This document shows positions 17,624 to 26,427 of a DNA stretch of 32,116 bases, piece after piece. Below the pieces are notes generated by a model, which ran no database searches, was not told the DNA's origin, and saw only the letters and a program-made list of their open reading frames with translations. The DNA lies in contig QFOI01000016.1 of assembly GCA_003241175.1 (NCBI GenBank), positions 1 to 32,116 of the forward strand, given 5' to 3'. Position 1 is the first letter of the stretch. Each line of letters opens with the position of its first letter. The position numbers were made by a program, and so were the translations under genes. This stretch comes from Pseudopedobacter saltans (GTDB taxonomy: Bacteria > Bacteroidota > Bacteroidia > Chitinophagales > Chitinophagaceae).

Positions 17624-20600
17624 TTAACCTACTAAACCCACATTAACTTCAACATCAGGCATATCCAATAAATAGTCACAAAGATCGTCATTCATTTCAA
17701 CACCGTTTCCAGCCGAAAACATGTTAACCATAAAATTTTCCTCTCTGTCATAAATCTTGAATCGTACAGAGGTTTTACCTTTATTTTGGTTAATATTATT
17801 GGTGACAAATTCTACGAACTCGGGTGTAACCATATCGGAAGTCAGTTTGATATCCAAGTTTTGTGTCATGTTCTTTTTGATATCGTCCATCAATGTAATA
17901 CTTGTAATCTTAAACTCGAGTACTTCACTATTGTAACGTTGCTTGAAATGACCGTTTACTGTTACGATCAAGCCCATTTCTACATAGTTTTTAAACTTGA
18001 TGTAATCATCACTCCATAGAGCGATTTCAGATTTTTCTGAAAAGTCTTCCAATGAGATTATTCCAAATTCCCGTCCTGTTTTAGTGAGCCTATGCTGCGC
18101 ATTGGTAATCAGTCCAGCCAATCTATAGTTGCGTCCAATAGACGGTTTCTTTTCAGTACCAGCTTTTAATTCATTAAATTCCGCCAAAGACATGATTCCA
18201 TAGTGTATCATTTCGAACTTGAAACGATCCAGCGGATGACCACTGATAAAGATTCCAGTTACCTCTTTTTCCTTTTCTAGTTTTTCAATAAGACTCCACT
18301 CGTCACAAGGCAAAATTTTGGGTGCTGGTATTTCTGGCATTCCCATATCTCCAAACAAACTCATTGCTTCCTGTCCATTGGATTGAGCCGCATTGCCAAA
18401 CTTGATGATTCTTTCAATATTGTTTACGGATTCACCTGCTTGTATATTGAAATATTGGGCTCTATGCAAATCTTTAAATTCGTCAAAAGCACCTGAATAA
18501 ACCAAACTTTCAATAGAGCGTTTGTTTACCGTTCTTTGATTGACACGTTTTATAAAATCAAAAATATCTTTATAGTTACCATTCTTCTGACGTTCCTCGA
18601 TGATACTTTCTATAGCAGCTTCTCCTACCCCTTTCAAGCCACCCATCCCAAAACGAATATGGCCATGAACATTCACAGAAAAGCCTTTGTCAGATTCATT
18701 GATATCACAACCCAAAACCTTTATACCCATTCGCTTACACTCTTCCATGTAAAACGTAATTTTGGAAAGGTCTCCTGCATGATTCAGGATTGCCGCCATG
18801 TATTCACTTGGATAGTGTGCTTTCAAATAACCTGTCTGAAAAGCCACATAAGCATAACAAGTAGAGTGAGACTTATTAAAGGCATATTGGGCAAACGCTT
18901 TCCAGTCTTCCCATATCTTTTTAAGCTTTTCCTTTGGATGGCCTTTTGCCATGGCACCTTCCGTGAATTTAGCTTCCATCTTGTTCAGAACCTCAATCTG
19001 CTTTTTACCCATTGCTTTACGCAAAACGTCAGCATCCCCTTTACTGAAACCCGCTAGTTTTTGGGACAAAAGCATTACCTGTTCCTGATAAACGGTGATT
19101 CCGTACGTATCAGACAAATACTCTTCCATTTCCGGTAAATCATACTCTATGGGCTCAAGTCCATGTTTACGTCGGATAAAGTCTGGGATATAAGCTATCG
19201 GACCTGGACGATACAAGGCGTTCATCGCAATCAGATCGGCGAACTTATCCGGTTTTAATTCACGTAAATATTTTTGCATCCCAGCACTTTCGAACTGGAA
19301 AGTGGCATTGGTATCACCACGCTGATATAGTTGGTAAGTGCTTGGATCATCCAGAGGAACATCATTTACCGAAATTTCGATATCATAATTTTGCTTGATA
19401 AGTTTGATAGCATCTTTCAATATGGAAAGGTTTTTCAGACCCAAAAAGTCCATCTTGATAACACCAGCACTTTCTATCACACTACTTTCATATTCCGTAA
19501 TCAAAAGATCAGAATCTTTTGACATACTTACCGGAACTATTTCCGTCAAGTCTTTGGGGGCAATGATGATACCGCAGGCATGCATACCCGTATTGCGCAC
19601 ACAGCCCTCAAGCCTTTCTGCTTCATGCAAAACCTCCGAACGAAGGTCATCGCCTTCGTAGATTTCACGTATTTTCTTAATGTTTTCAATATCTTCTGGC
19701 CCAAATCCTTCTTTGTCTTCCAAAGATTTTTCGCCGTCTTTTGCTTCTTTTTTGGTGATGGGAGCTTTTAACACACGCTTCAGTTTTGTCCCAGGTTTGT
19801 CAGGAACAAGTTTGGCCAGCATATTGGATTCTGATAAAGGCAAATCCAAGGCACGAGCAACGTCTTTGATGCTCATTTTGGCAGCCATCGTACCATATGT
19901 AACGATTTGGGCAACTTGTTGCTTGGTGTATTTTTTGACTACATAATCAATGACTTTCTGACGACCTTCATCTTCGAAATCTGTATCAATATCCGGCATG
20001 GATTTACGGTCAGGATTCAAAAATCTTTCAAAAAGCAAATCATATTTAATAGGATCTATATTGGTTATTTCCAAACAATAAGCGACCACACTTCCAGCCG
20101 CGGAGCCACGACCTGGGCCTACGTAGACACCCATATCTTTACCTGCTTTGATAAAATCCCAAACAATCAGGAAATAACCGGCAAAACCCATATTTCGAAC
20201 CGTATTCAATTCAAAATCAATACGTTCTCTTATTTCTTCGGTTATTTCACTATATCTTTTTCTGGCGCCTTCGTAAGTCAATGCTTGCAAGTAACTCCAT
20301 TGATTCAAGGCATCATCCGACGTATTGTTAAATGCAGCCGGAATTGGAAAATTAGGTAGCATAATGTCCTGCATCAATTTCAAGGGCTCTACCTTGTCGA
20401 CGATCTGTTGTGTATTTTCCAATGTATAGGGCAAATCCTTAAACAAGGATTCCATTTCAGTCGTTTTCTTGAAATAGAATTGATCATTGGGAAACTTGAA
20501 ACGACGATTCTTGACCAAAGTGTCATCGTTGACAAAGTCGTCATAACCCGGCGTGGATTGTTTTTCCCCTGTATTGATACACAACAAAATATCGTGTGCA

Positions 20601-21298
20601 TTAGCATCTTCCTGATCCGTATAATGACTGTCATTGGTACAGATAACAGGTACATTGTACTTGGCAGCATATTGGAGTAAGCGCTCATTGACAATATCTT
20701 GTTCTTTTAAGTTATGTCGTTGTAATTCAATATAATAATCTTCTCCAAAAAGATCTAGCCACCATTTGAATTCTGCTTCCGCTTCGGCCTCAGATTTGTT
20801 CAATATAGCTTGCGGAACAGACGCACCAATACAACAAGTGGTCGCAATCAGGTCCCCGTGGTATTGCTCAATCAAGCGTTTATCTACACGTGGATATTTC
20901 CCGTACAAACCATCTATAAAACCTAAAGATGTCAGTTTTACAAGGTTTTCATAGCCTTTTTTATTTTTGGCTAAAAGGATCTGATGCCACCTTTTGTCCT
21001 TTTTTTCCTTGGTAAACGTTTTTTGGAAACGATCTTCCACTACATACAATTCACAACCGACAATAGGCTTTACTTTCGGTTGCAGAATGTCCTTTCCGTT
21101 AGCGTCTTTTCCGATGATGGTGGTATTGTTCCATGCTTTGGCAACGAAATCGAAAATTCCGTACATGTTTCCATGATCTGTAATCGCCATGGCTGGCATT
21201 CCGTCGGCAGTTGCTTTTTTAAGTAAACTGTCAATAGAAGCCTGACCATCCAAAAGTGAATATTGCGTATGACTATGTAAATGTGAAAATTGTGGCAT
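17624..21298 (-). CDS. dnaE: DNA polymerase III subunit alpha
   Basis: 1224-residue catalytic subunit of the replicative DNA polymerase. The N-terminal PHP domain keeps its metal motif HLHSH (His8, His10), DHGNMYG and NDSHYTDQED. The polymerase core contains GPGRGSAAGS and the catalytic aspartates in PDIDTD (Asp436, Asp438) and IKMDFLGLKN (Asp617). Further landmarks are GMHACGIII, YRPGPI, VYQEQVM and the HSTCYAYVAFQTGYLK segment. A helix-hairpin-helix region (about 880-960) and an OB-fold (about 1055-1130) follow. The length is normal for the phylum. It is followed by yqgE after 20 bp. No clear consensus promoter was found upstream; a GAACTTTG box on the minus strand near 21374-21381 is one mismatch from the -7 consensus. 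Confidence 0.98.
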   Translation of the reverse strand: MPQFSHLHSHTQYSLLDGQASIDSLLKKATADGMPAMAITDHGNMYGIFDFVAKAWNNTTIIGKDANGKDILQPKVKPIVGCELYVVEDRFQKTFTKEKKDKRWHQILLAKNKKGYENLVKLTSLGFIDGLYGKYPRVDKRLIEQYHGDLIATTCCIGASVPQAILNKSEAEAEAEFKWWLDLFGEDYYIELQRHNLKEQDIVNERLLQYAAKYNVPVICTNDSHYTDQEDANAHDILLCINTGEKQSTPGYDDFVNDDTLVKNRRFKFPNDQFYFKKTTEMESLFKDLPYTLENTQQIVDKVEPLKLMQDIMLPNFPIPAAFNNTSDDALNQWSYLQALTYEGARKRYSEITEEIRERIDFELNTVRNMGFAGYFLIVWDFIKAGKDMGVYVGPGRGSAAGSVVAYCLEITNIDPIKYDLLFERFLNPDRKSMPDIDTDFEDEGRQKVIDYVVKKYTKQQVAQIVTYGTMAAKMSIKDVARALDLPLSESNMLAKLVPDKPGTKLKRVLKAPITKKEAKDGEKSLEDKEGFGPEDIENIKKIREIYEGDDLRSEVLHEAERLEGCVRNTGMHACGIIIAPKDLTEIVPVSMSKDSDLLITEYESSVIESAGVIKMDFLGLKNLSILKDAIKLIKQNYDIEISVNDVPLDDPSTYQLYQRGDTNATFQFESAGMQKYLRELKPDKFADLIAMNALYRPGPIAYIPDFIRRKHGLEPIEYDLPEMEEYLSDTYGITVYQEQVMLLSQKLAGFSKGDADVLRKAMGKKQIEVLNKMEAKFTEGAMAKGHPKEKLKKIWEDWKAFAQYAFNKSHSTCYAYVAFQTGYLKAHYPSEYMAAILNHAGDLSKITFYMEECKRMGIKVLGCDINESDKGFSVNVHGHIRFGMGGLKGVGEAAIESIIEERQKNGNYKDIFDFIKRVNQRTVNKRSIESLVYSGAFDEFKDLHRAQYFNIQAGESVNNIERIIKFGNAAQSNGQEAMSLFGDMGMPEIPAPKILPCDEWSLIEKLEKEKEVTGIFISGHPLDRFKFEMIHYGIMSLAEFNELKAGTEKKPSIGRNYRLAGLITNAQHRLTKTGREFGIISLEDFSEKSEIALWSDDYIKFKNYVEMGLIVTVNGHFKQRYNSEVLEFKITSITLMDDIKKNMTQNLDIKLTSDMVTPEFVEFVTNNINQNKGKTSVRFKIYDREENFMVNMFSAGNGVEMNDDLCDYLLDMPDVEVNVGLVG

Positions 21299-21488
21299 TA
21301 TTTCAAATAAAAAATTCTAAAGATCTATTCTAAAATATTCAACTCGATTGTACGAAACGTGAACAAGCAAAGTTCGCAAAATGGGTTCGGAAAACCAATA
21401 GGGAAAATGGGAAGTTATCCACTTTTATCTATGACTTTACCATTCCAACTTTTCGGGCAACTGACTCTCTTATTTATAAAACATAGTG

Positions 21489-21890
21489 ATGATTCGACGC
21501 CTCCATACTTTAATTTTAGTTCTGATTACGACAAATTTATTTTCGCAAAAGAATGAACATAACATAGATAGCATATTGCAAGAAATAAGGATGTCCAATA
21601 GATGCGAACTCTCAAACAGTATTGGCTATGCGGGATCTCCATCTTTACAAAATGAAAGAATGAGCAAATTGGCAGCATTTGGTGATTCTACAAGTTTAGT
21701 GAATAAATTAATTACAGAAAACAATCCGGTGGCAAGTTTTTATTTATGGAGAGCCCTACAATCTAAAAGCATTCCAATTCCAGAAAATTTGATGAAAAAG
21801 TTACAAGAGGACCGAAGAAAGGTATCAGTTATTAATGGTTGTATTAAGCGAACAGAAACGCTTTCTCATATAATCGGCTTGAGTCTTTAA
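21489..21890 (+). CDS. Small secreted protein of unknown function
   Basis: 133 residues if read from the ATG at 21489; a GTG at 21486 in the same frame is less likely. Residues 1-19 form a clear signal peptide (Arg-Arg, hydrophobic core, NLFSQ cleavage region), so the mature protein is exported. The mature part is helical, with NERMSKLAAFGDSTSLVNKL and NNPVASFYLWRALQSK, which is reminiscent of a HEAT-like helical pair, and has two cysteines (in NRCEL and INGCIK). I do not recognise the family; the HEAT resemblance is weak and by eye. It stands alone between dnaE (divergent) and the NlpC/P60 gene (110 bp downstream, own promoter-like box). Confidence 0.65.
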   Translation: MIRRLHTLILVLITTNLFSQKNEHNIDSILQEIRMSNRCELSNSIGYAGSPSLQNERMSKLAAFGDSTSLVNKLITENNPVASFYLWRALQSKSIPIPENLMKKLQEDRRKVSVINGCIKRTETLSHIIGLSL

Positions 21891-21945
21891 TACATAAAGG
21901 AATTAACAAATAGCCATTTTCTTTCCTTTTTAGACATTTTCCCAA

Positions 21946-21953
21946 TATATTTG
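21946..21953 (+). promoter_or_regulatory. Candidate -7 box for the NlpC/P60 gene
   Basis: TATATTTG matches the Bacteroidota -7 consensus TAnnTTTG exactly and is followed by CGACG. It would start transcription about 40 nt before the ATG at 22000. There is no good TTG element at the expected distance upstream. Confidence 0.45.
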
Positions 21954-21999
21954 CGACGAACACCATTCCTGATTTTTAGAACATAAAAATCCGTCAATA

Positions 22000-22707
22000 A
22001 TGTCGCAAAAATTTTCTTTTTATATATTAATCGGTTCAATTGCTCTTTTCCTAACATCTTGCTCTGCTTTAAAGAGCACCAATTCGTCTACAGCCAGAAA
22101 CGATCGTCCACGATTTATTGACGGTATCGAAGTAACGCCAGGCATGAGCTCCACACAGATCAAACACTTAGAAAAGGAAGTAAAAAGAAACGAAAAACTA
22201 GAAGCTAGACAAGCTAAAGTCAACACGGAAAACAATCTCAGTACCGAAAGTTCCACAGCTTTACAGGCCAAATATTGCGTGATTCTTGATGTTCCTATTG
22301 AGACGATGAGTGAAGATGGCGCTTTGTTAAGGGAAGTTGACGATTGGTGGGGCACACCTTACAGGATGGGGGGCAACACAAAAAAAGGTATCGACTGCTC
22401 TGCATTTAGTCAAATAGTACTACAAGATATTTACGAAACATCCATACCGAGAACCGCACAGCAACAGTACGACAATAGCGTACACCCAAGTTCCGACCAA
22501 CAATTGCAAAAGGGAGATCTAGTCTTTTTCGGAACAAGCAAAAACAACGTCACACATGTTGGTGTCTATATTACTAACAACAAATTTGTGCATGCCTCTA
22601 GTTCCAAAGGCGTAATGATTAGCGACTTAAATGAAAAGTATTGGGAAAAACGTTTTGTTGGCAGTGGCCGCTATCAGGCTTATTCCAACTCAACTACCCA
22701 AAATTAG
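22000..22707 (+). CDS. NlpC/P60 family cell-wall peptidase, lipoprotein
   Basis: 235-residue cysteine peptidase expected to cut peptidoglycan stem peptides. The lipoprotein signal ends in the lipobox LTSC (Cys21). A low-complexity charged linker follows (about 25-95), then the NlpC/P60 domain. Its catalytic residues are visible: Cys133 in GIDCSAF, His186 in THVGVYI and a third polar residue His198 in FVHASSSKGV; the substrate-side motif WWGTPYRMGG precedes the cysteine as usual. This layout is that of Spr/MepS-like lipoprotein endopeptidases, although the precise bond cut is inference. The stop codon shares bases 22705-22706 with the stop of the convergent gene. Confidence 0.93.
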   Translation: MSQKFSFYILIGSIALFLTSCSALKSTNSSTARNDRPRFIDGIEVTPGMSSTQIKHLEKEVKRNEKLEARQAKVNTENNLSTESSTALQAKYCVILDVPIETMSEDGALLREVDDWWGTPYRMGGNTKKGIDCSAFSQIVLQDIYETSIPRTAQQQYDNSVHPSSDQQLQKGDLVFFGTSKNNVTHVGVYITNNKFVHASSSKGVMISDLNEKYWEKRFVGSGRYQAYSNSTTQN

Positions 22708-23036
22708 TACAAAGGTAGTTTTTGCTCGGCTTCGCTAGGGTTTGTTTCTTGATCAACTGTTTTTTCTACCATTTTCACTTGTTCCAATACGTAAGTATAT
22801 AACTTTTGGCCGTCTAAGGTCAGTTTATCAAAATCTATATTTAACTGAGGTATCAATTCCAGCAAGGTATTGACACGTCCTTCATCATTGAGAAATTTGT
22901 TCAGCACCACAATACGTTTCTGTTCCAATAGACACCATCCACTCTGAAAGTTGCCCCTTTCATATCGAACAAAATAATCCGACTCCACTAATATCCGTTC
23001 AAGCTTTTCCACAAAAGCTTTGTTATATTTAATCAT
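22704..23036 (-). CDS. Conserved small cytoplasmic protein of unknown function
   Basis: 110 residues, with no signal peptide or membrane segment. The sequence (DYFVRYERGNFQSGWCLLEQKRIVVLNKFLNDEGRVNTLLELI) resembles a small protein I recall from many Bacteroidota without an assigned function. The predicted pattern is helix, a few beta strands, then helices, with a charged Glu/Lys-rich tail. A well-formed promoter lies directly before it: TTG (23069-23067), 18 nt, TAATTTTG (23048-23041). This box ends only 4 nt before the ATG, so the transcript should be leaderless or nearly so. It is divergent from the M16 protease gene and overlaps the end of the NlpC/P60 gene by four bases. Confidence 0.8.
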   Translation of the reverse strand: MIKYNKAFVEKLERILVESDYFVRYERGNFQSGWCLLEQKRIVVLNKFLNDEGRVNTLLELIPQLNIDFDKLTLDGQKLYTYVLEQVKMVEKTVDQETNPSEAEQKLPLY

Positions 23037-23040
23037 CTGA

Positions 23041-23094
23041 CAAAATTAATAAAAAGTTTTTTTTGTCAACTTCATTCTTCATTTACTACATTTA
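23041..23094. promoter_or_regulatory. Back-to-back divergent promoters sharing a palindromic TTGTCAA
   Basis: Plus strand: TTG (23063-23065), 21 nt, TACATTTA (23087-23094) for the M16 gene. Minus strand: TTG (23069-23067), 18 nt, TAATTTTG (23048-23041, exact TAnnTTTG) for the 110-residue protein. The two TTG elements are the halves of one small palindrome, TTGTCAA at 23063-23069, so the two promoters overlap at their -33 positions. Confidence 0.5.
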
Positions 23095-23135
23095 CGTCAA
23101 ACCTATTGGGAACTAAACAAAAAATTAAACTACAG

Positions 23136-25964
23136 ATGCAGAAAAAATTATGGCGTTTGTTGTGTCTTGGCATTAGTGTATTCGCAATCACACATTCCAA
23201 TGCACAAAATCTATCAGAGCAACTTCCCGTTTCTCCAAATATCACAAAAGGGAAACTAGCAAATGGCTTGACATATTACATCAGGCCCAACAATAAACCA
23301 GCCAATAAGGTAGAATTGCGATTGGTAGTCAATGCTGGTTCTATTTTGGAAAATGACCACCAACAAGGTTTGGCGCACTTCATGGAGCACATGAACTTTA
23401 ACGGGACCAAAAACTTTCCAAAAAATGAATTGGTTGACTACTTACAAACCATCGGTGTGAAATTTGGGGCGGACCTCAATGCTTATACTAGCTTTGACGA
23501 GACAGTCTACATATTACCGATACCGACAGATAACAAATCCAATATTGACAAGGGTTTTCAGGTATTGGCGGACTGGGCTCAAGGAGCTTTGTTAACCACA
23601 AAAGACATCAACGAAGAGCGTAATGTTGTATTGGAAGAAAGTCGTATGGGAAAAGGTGCCGCAGATCGCATGAGAAAAAAATACTTACCCGAACTTTTGG
23701 CTAATTCCCGATACGAACAACGGCTGCCAATAGGGAAAGACAGCATACTCAAAACTTTTGATCCGCAAACTATTCGTTCTTTTTATCACGATTGGTATAG
23801 ACCTAATCTAATGGCTGTCGCAGTAGTTGGAGACATCACTACTCCAGAAGCTAAAGCTTTGATTGAAAAATATTTTGGAAGCCTAAAGAATCCCGCTGGG
23901 GAAAAACCTAGAACTTTTTACAATGTACCTCCGTACAAAAAAACGGAAACAATGGTTGTAACTGACAAGGAAGCAACTAACACGTCTTTTAATTTAGTCT
24001 ACTCTTCTAAACCTAAGACTCCTGAAAAGACATTGGGTGATTACAGAAAGGATTTAGTTAAAAACCTGATCATTCAGATGATTAATCACCGTTATGAAGT
24101 GATCGGACAATCTGGCAACCCACCTTTCCTGTATGCCTATGCTTACATCAGTGGATTTGGACGAAAAGATGAAAGCCTGATGTTGTCTGCTGGCGCGGGT
24201 GACGATGTTGCATCTTCTATCAATGCCTCGATTGCAGAGCTTTTGAAAGCCAAAGACTTTGGGTTTAAAGAAAACGAATTGGATATCGCCAAAAAAGCTT
24301 CCTTAAATGGCATGGAGCAGGCATACAACGAACGTAACACAACTGAATCCGGAGATCTCATTGGTGAATTTATCAACAACTTCTTAGAGCAAGAGCCTAT
24401 TCCCGGTATTGAAAATGAATATAAATACTACAAAGAATTAGTCCCAGGTATAACGATCGCAGAGATTAATGCGGAAGCGAAAATTTTGTTTAACGGAAAT
24501 GGAAACTATTTTGCTTATATAACAGCACCTGCCAACAAGTCGGTATTGACAGATGCGCAATTCAAAACAGACCTCAAAAACGCATTTGCTCAAAAAGTAA
24601 CAGCAGATGCTCAACAAACACAGTTCAATTCATTGTTGGACAAAGAGCCTGTTGCCGGCAAGATTTTAAGTGAAACAAAAGATGCGGAACTTGGAACAAC
24701 AACTTATCTTTTGAGTAATGGTACAAAAGTCACGGTCAAACCAACCAAATTTAAAAGTGATGAAATATTGTTGAGTGGTGCCAAAAAAGGTGGTTCCCTT
24801 AAATATTCGACAACTAGTTCCACAATTAACAAATCTAGTGCTAACTATCTATCTTCTGTTGTTGAATCCATGGGATATGGAAAATTCAAACCAACAGAAA
24901 TGTCGGATTTCTTAGCAGGAAAAACTGTAGGTATTACGCCTTCATTCGGCTCATTGACTAATAATGTCTCGGGTAGTTCTTCAGTTAAAGATTTTGAGAC
25001 GCTTTTGCAGCTCAATTATTTGCAAACAACAGAACCACGTAAGGACGCTGACTTGTTCAACGGATTTGTGAAAAAAATGACAACACAATTGCAGTTCTTG
25101 TCTTCTAACCCACAGGCATCCTTCATCGACACATTAGGCAAAACACTCTATCAAAATGATCCACGTAGACCCATTATGGTTCCTACTGTTGCCGATATAC
25201 AAGCCATTAATGTGGACAGTGTTTTGAGTATCTACAAAAGAGAATTCGGATATGTGGACAGCATGCATTTCTTCATTGTTGGGAATATTGACACAACCAC
25301 ATTAAAGCCACTTTTGGAAAAATATGTAGCAAGCCTTCCAGTAGCAGGTATAGCTCCTCAATACGCTCCAGATAACGGATTGAGGCCTAAACCAGGCATT
25401 ACAGATTTGAAAGTCTATAAAGGACAGGAACAAAAAAGTCTAATATTGGATCAGATTTATGGTACATTGGAGTACACACAAGACCTTGCCATGAAAGCTT
25501 CCATGATGTCTGAGATATACAACATAAAAATCATAGAAAACCTTCGTGAGCGTATTGGAGGAATTTATGGTGGAGGTTCAAGTGCATCTGTCATTAAAGA
25601 TCCATACAACCATTACATATTCCAATTGCAACTTCCTTGTGGTCCAGACAAGGTTGATACTTTGTTGAAGGCTGCATATTTGGAAATGGACTCTTTGAAA
25701 CAATTTGGTCCTCAAGTGAAAGACTTAAACAAAGTCAAACAAGCAAGGCTGGAATCTTACAAAGAAAGCATTCAGCAAAATGGATTTTGGTTGTCCAATC
25801 TTCAAAGTATCCTATTTACAGGCACAAGCAAGGAGCGTTTCTTGAATTATACCAAAAATGTAGAAAAGGTCTCACAAGAAGATATCAAGAGAGTCGCCAA
25901 TATCATATTGGACAAGAAAAACGAATTACAAGCTATTCTTTATCCAGAATCTTCTAAAAAATAA
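23136..25964 (+). CDS. M16 family zinc metallopeptidase, exported
   Basis: 942 residues from the ATG at 23136; an in-frame TTG at 23106 would place ten residues before the signal peptide and is unlikely. Signal peptide 1-24, ending SNAQ. The inverted zinc motif HFMEH (His81, Glu84, His85) sits in GLAHFMEHMNFNGT, and the further zinc-ligand glutamate lies in ERNVVLEE (161-168). Two M16 halves are present; the second, non-catalytic half contains the conserved RERIGGIYGGG near 802-812. The architecture is that of pitrilysin-like M16 proteases that degrade peptides in the periplasm. It is a single-gene unit, with its own promoter-like elements and a strong terminator at 25981-26022. Confidence 0.95.
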   Translation: MQKKLWRLLCLGISVFAITHSNAQNLSEQLPVSPNITKGKLANGLTYYIRPNNKPANKVELRLVVNAGSILENDHQQGLAHFMEHMNFNGTKNFPKNELVDYLQTIGVKFGADLNAYTSFDETVYILPIPTDNKSNIDKGFQVLADWAQGALLTTKDINEERNVVLEESRMGKGAADRMRKKYLPELLANSRYEQRLPIGKDSILKTFDPQTIRSFYHDWYRPNLMAVAVVGDITTPEAKALIEKYFGSLKNPAGEKPRTFYNVPPYKKTETMVVTDKEATNTSFNLVYSSKPKTPEKTLGDYRKDLVKNLIIQMINHRYEVIGQSGNPPFLYAYAYISGFGRKDESLMLSAGAGDDVASSINASIAELLKAKDFGFKENELDIAKKASLNGMEQAYNERNTTESGDLIGEFINNFLEQEPIPGIENEYKYYKELVPGITIAEINAEAKILFNGNGNYFAYITAPANKSVLTDAQFKTDLKNAFAQKVTADAQQTQFNSLLDKEPVAGKILSETKDAELGTTTYLLSNGTKVTVKPTKFKSDEILLSGAKKGGSLKYSTTSSTINKSSANYLSSVVESMGYGKFKPTEMSDFLAGKTVGITPSFGSLTNNVSGSSSVKDFETLLQLNYLQTTEPRKDADLFNGFVKKMTTQLQFLSSNPQASFIDTLGKTLYQNDPRRPIMVPTVADIQAINVDSVLSIYKREFGYVDSMHFFIVGNIDTTTLKPLLEKYVASLPVAGIAPQYAPDNGLRPKPGITDLKVYKGQEQKSLILDQIYGTLEYTQDLAMKASMMSEIYNIKIIENLRERIGGIYGGGSSASVIKDPYNHYIFQLQLPCGPDKVDTLLKAAYLEMDSLKQFGPQVKDLNKVKQARLESYKESIQQNGFWLSNLQSILFTGTSKERFLNYTKNVEKVSQEDIKRVANIILDKKNELQAILYPESSKK

Positions 25965-25980
25965 GTTTTTTAATCCCTCA

Positions 25981-26022
25981 AAATCAAAAAGGCAGCTTTC
26001 CCGGAAGCTGCCTTTTTGATTT
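25981..26022 (+). terminator. Intrinsic terminator of the M16 gene
   Basis: Perfect 18-bp stem: AAATCAAAAAGGCAGCTT at 25981-25998 and its complement at 26005-26022, loop TCCCGG. The GC-rich core AGGCAGCTT/AAGCTGCCT is followed by TTTTTG, the classical form. It ends the transcript 17 bp after the stop codon and insulates the region downstream. Confidence 0.92.
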
Positions 26023-26095
26023 CCATTCTTAAACAAACAATTCCGCTCTATTTGTTAATTTTCATGGACCAACAGCCCATATTTGGCAAAATATC

Positions 26096-26103
26096 TACCT
26101 TTG
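26096..26103 (+). promoter_or_regulatory. Candidate -7 box before the structured RNA/leader
   Basis: TACCTTTG is an exact match to TAnnTTTG. Transcription would start at about 26107-26110, exactly where the first hairpin of the structured region begins. The TTG element at the usual distance is missing (a TTTGG at 26082-26086 is too close), so confidence is limited. Confidence 0.4.
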
Positions 26104-26106
26104 CAT

Positions 26107-26386
26107 CAGTTGCAAGAGCAACCACCACTATCCAAACAAGGAAAGTTTGGAACTTGTCACTGTCTTATTTCAGTTCAAAATGAACGGCAGTGTAAAATTG
26201 TAAATAGTTGAATTTCAATTATTTACCATTGACTTTAAAGTTAATGTCTATTTTTAATCCGAAGCTGTGAAAAAGTTTCTACATCGTAGAGACCAAAAAC
26301 AGAAGTTAAGATAATTCTTAGCCCCTTCATTTTCCGTAATGCTTTTTTGATTTAACAGATGTAGGCATACATATGTTAAAATTTTT
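26107..26386 (+). ncRNA. Candidate structured RNA or riboswitch-like leader before the glucosaminidase gene
   Basis: The 463-bp gap between the M16 and glucosaminidase genes has no convincing reading frame but holds a run of hairpins. H1 GTTGC-AAGA-GCAAC 26109-26122. H2 TCCAAAC/GTTTGGA 26131-26151. H3 CACTGTC/GGCAGTG 26158-26192 enclosing GTTCA-AAA-TGAAC 26173-26185. H4 13 bp with one G-U pair, 26200-26226. H5 CATTGAC/GTTAATG 26227-26246. H6 GTTTCTAC-ATC-GTAGAGAC 26275-26293. H7 GTTAAGA/TCTTAGC 26305-26322. H9 TTTAACA..ATGT/ACAT..TGTTAAA 26351-26380, followed by ATTTTTG, terminator-like. A TACCTTTG box lies just upstream. I do not recognise it as tmRNA, 6S, SRP, RNase P or a known riboswitch. 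It could be an independent small RNA ending near 26386 or a cis-regulatory leader with an attenuator. AT-rich DNA folds easily, so the call is tentative. Confidence 0.4.
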
Positions 26387-26427
26387 GCAGGATAATGTAA
26401 ACAGCTTCTACAAAAAAGAGATGTCTG

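Noticed and set aside
17786..21226. Many plus-strand frames inside dnaE (for example 18536-19057 and 19907-20359)
   Set aside because: All are antisense shadows of dnaE, without signal, motif or start context.
21415..21423. Replication origin at the DnaA-like site
   Set aside because: Only one near-match, no cluster of boxes and no AT-rich unwinding element or dnaA/dnaN genes nearby.
26138..26310. Resemblance to RNase P RNA (GGAAAGTTTGG early, ACAGAA late)
   Set aside because: The other universal RNase P motifs are absent, the spacing is far too short, and GGAAA lies in the loop of a simple hairpin.
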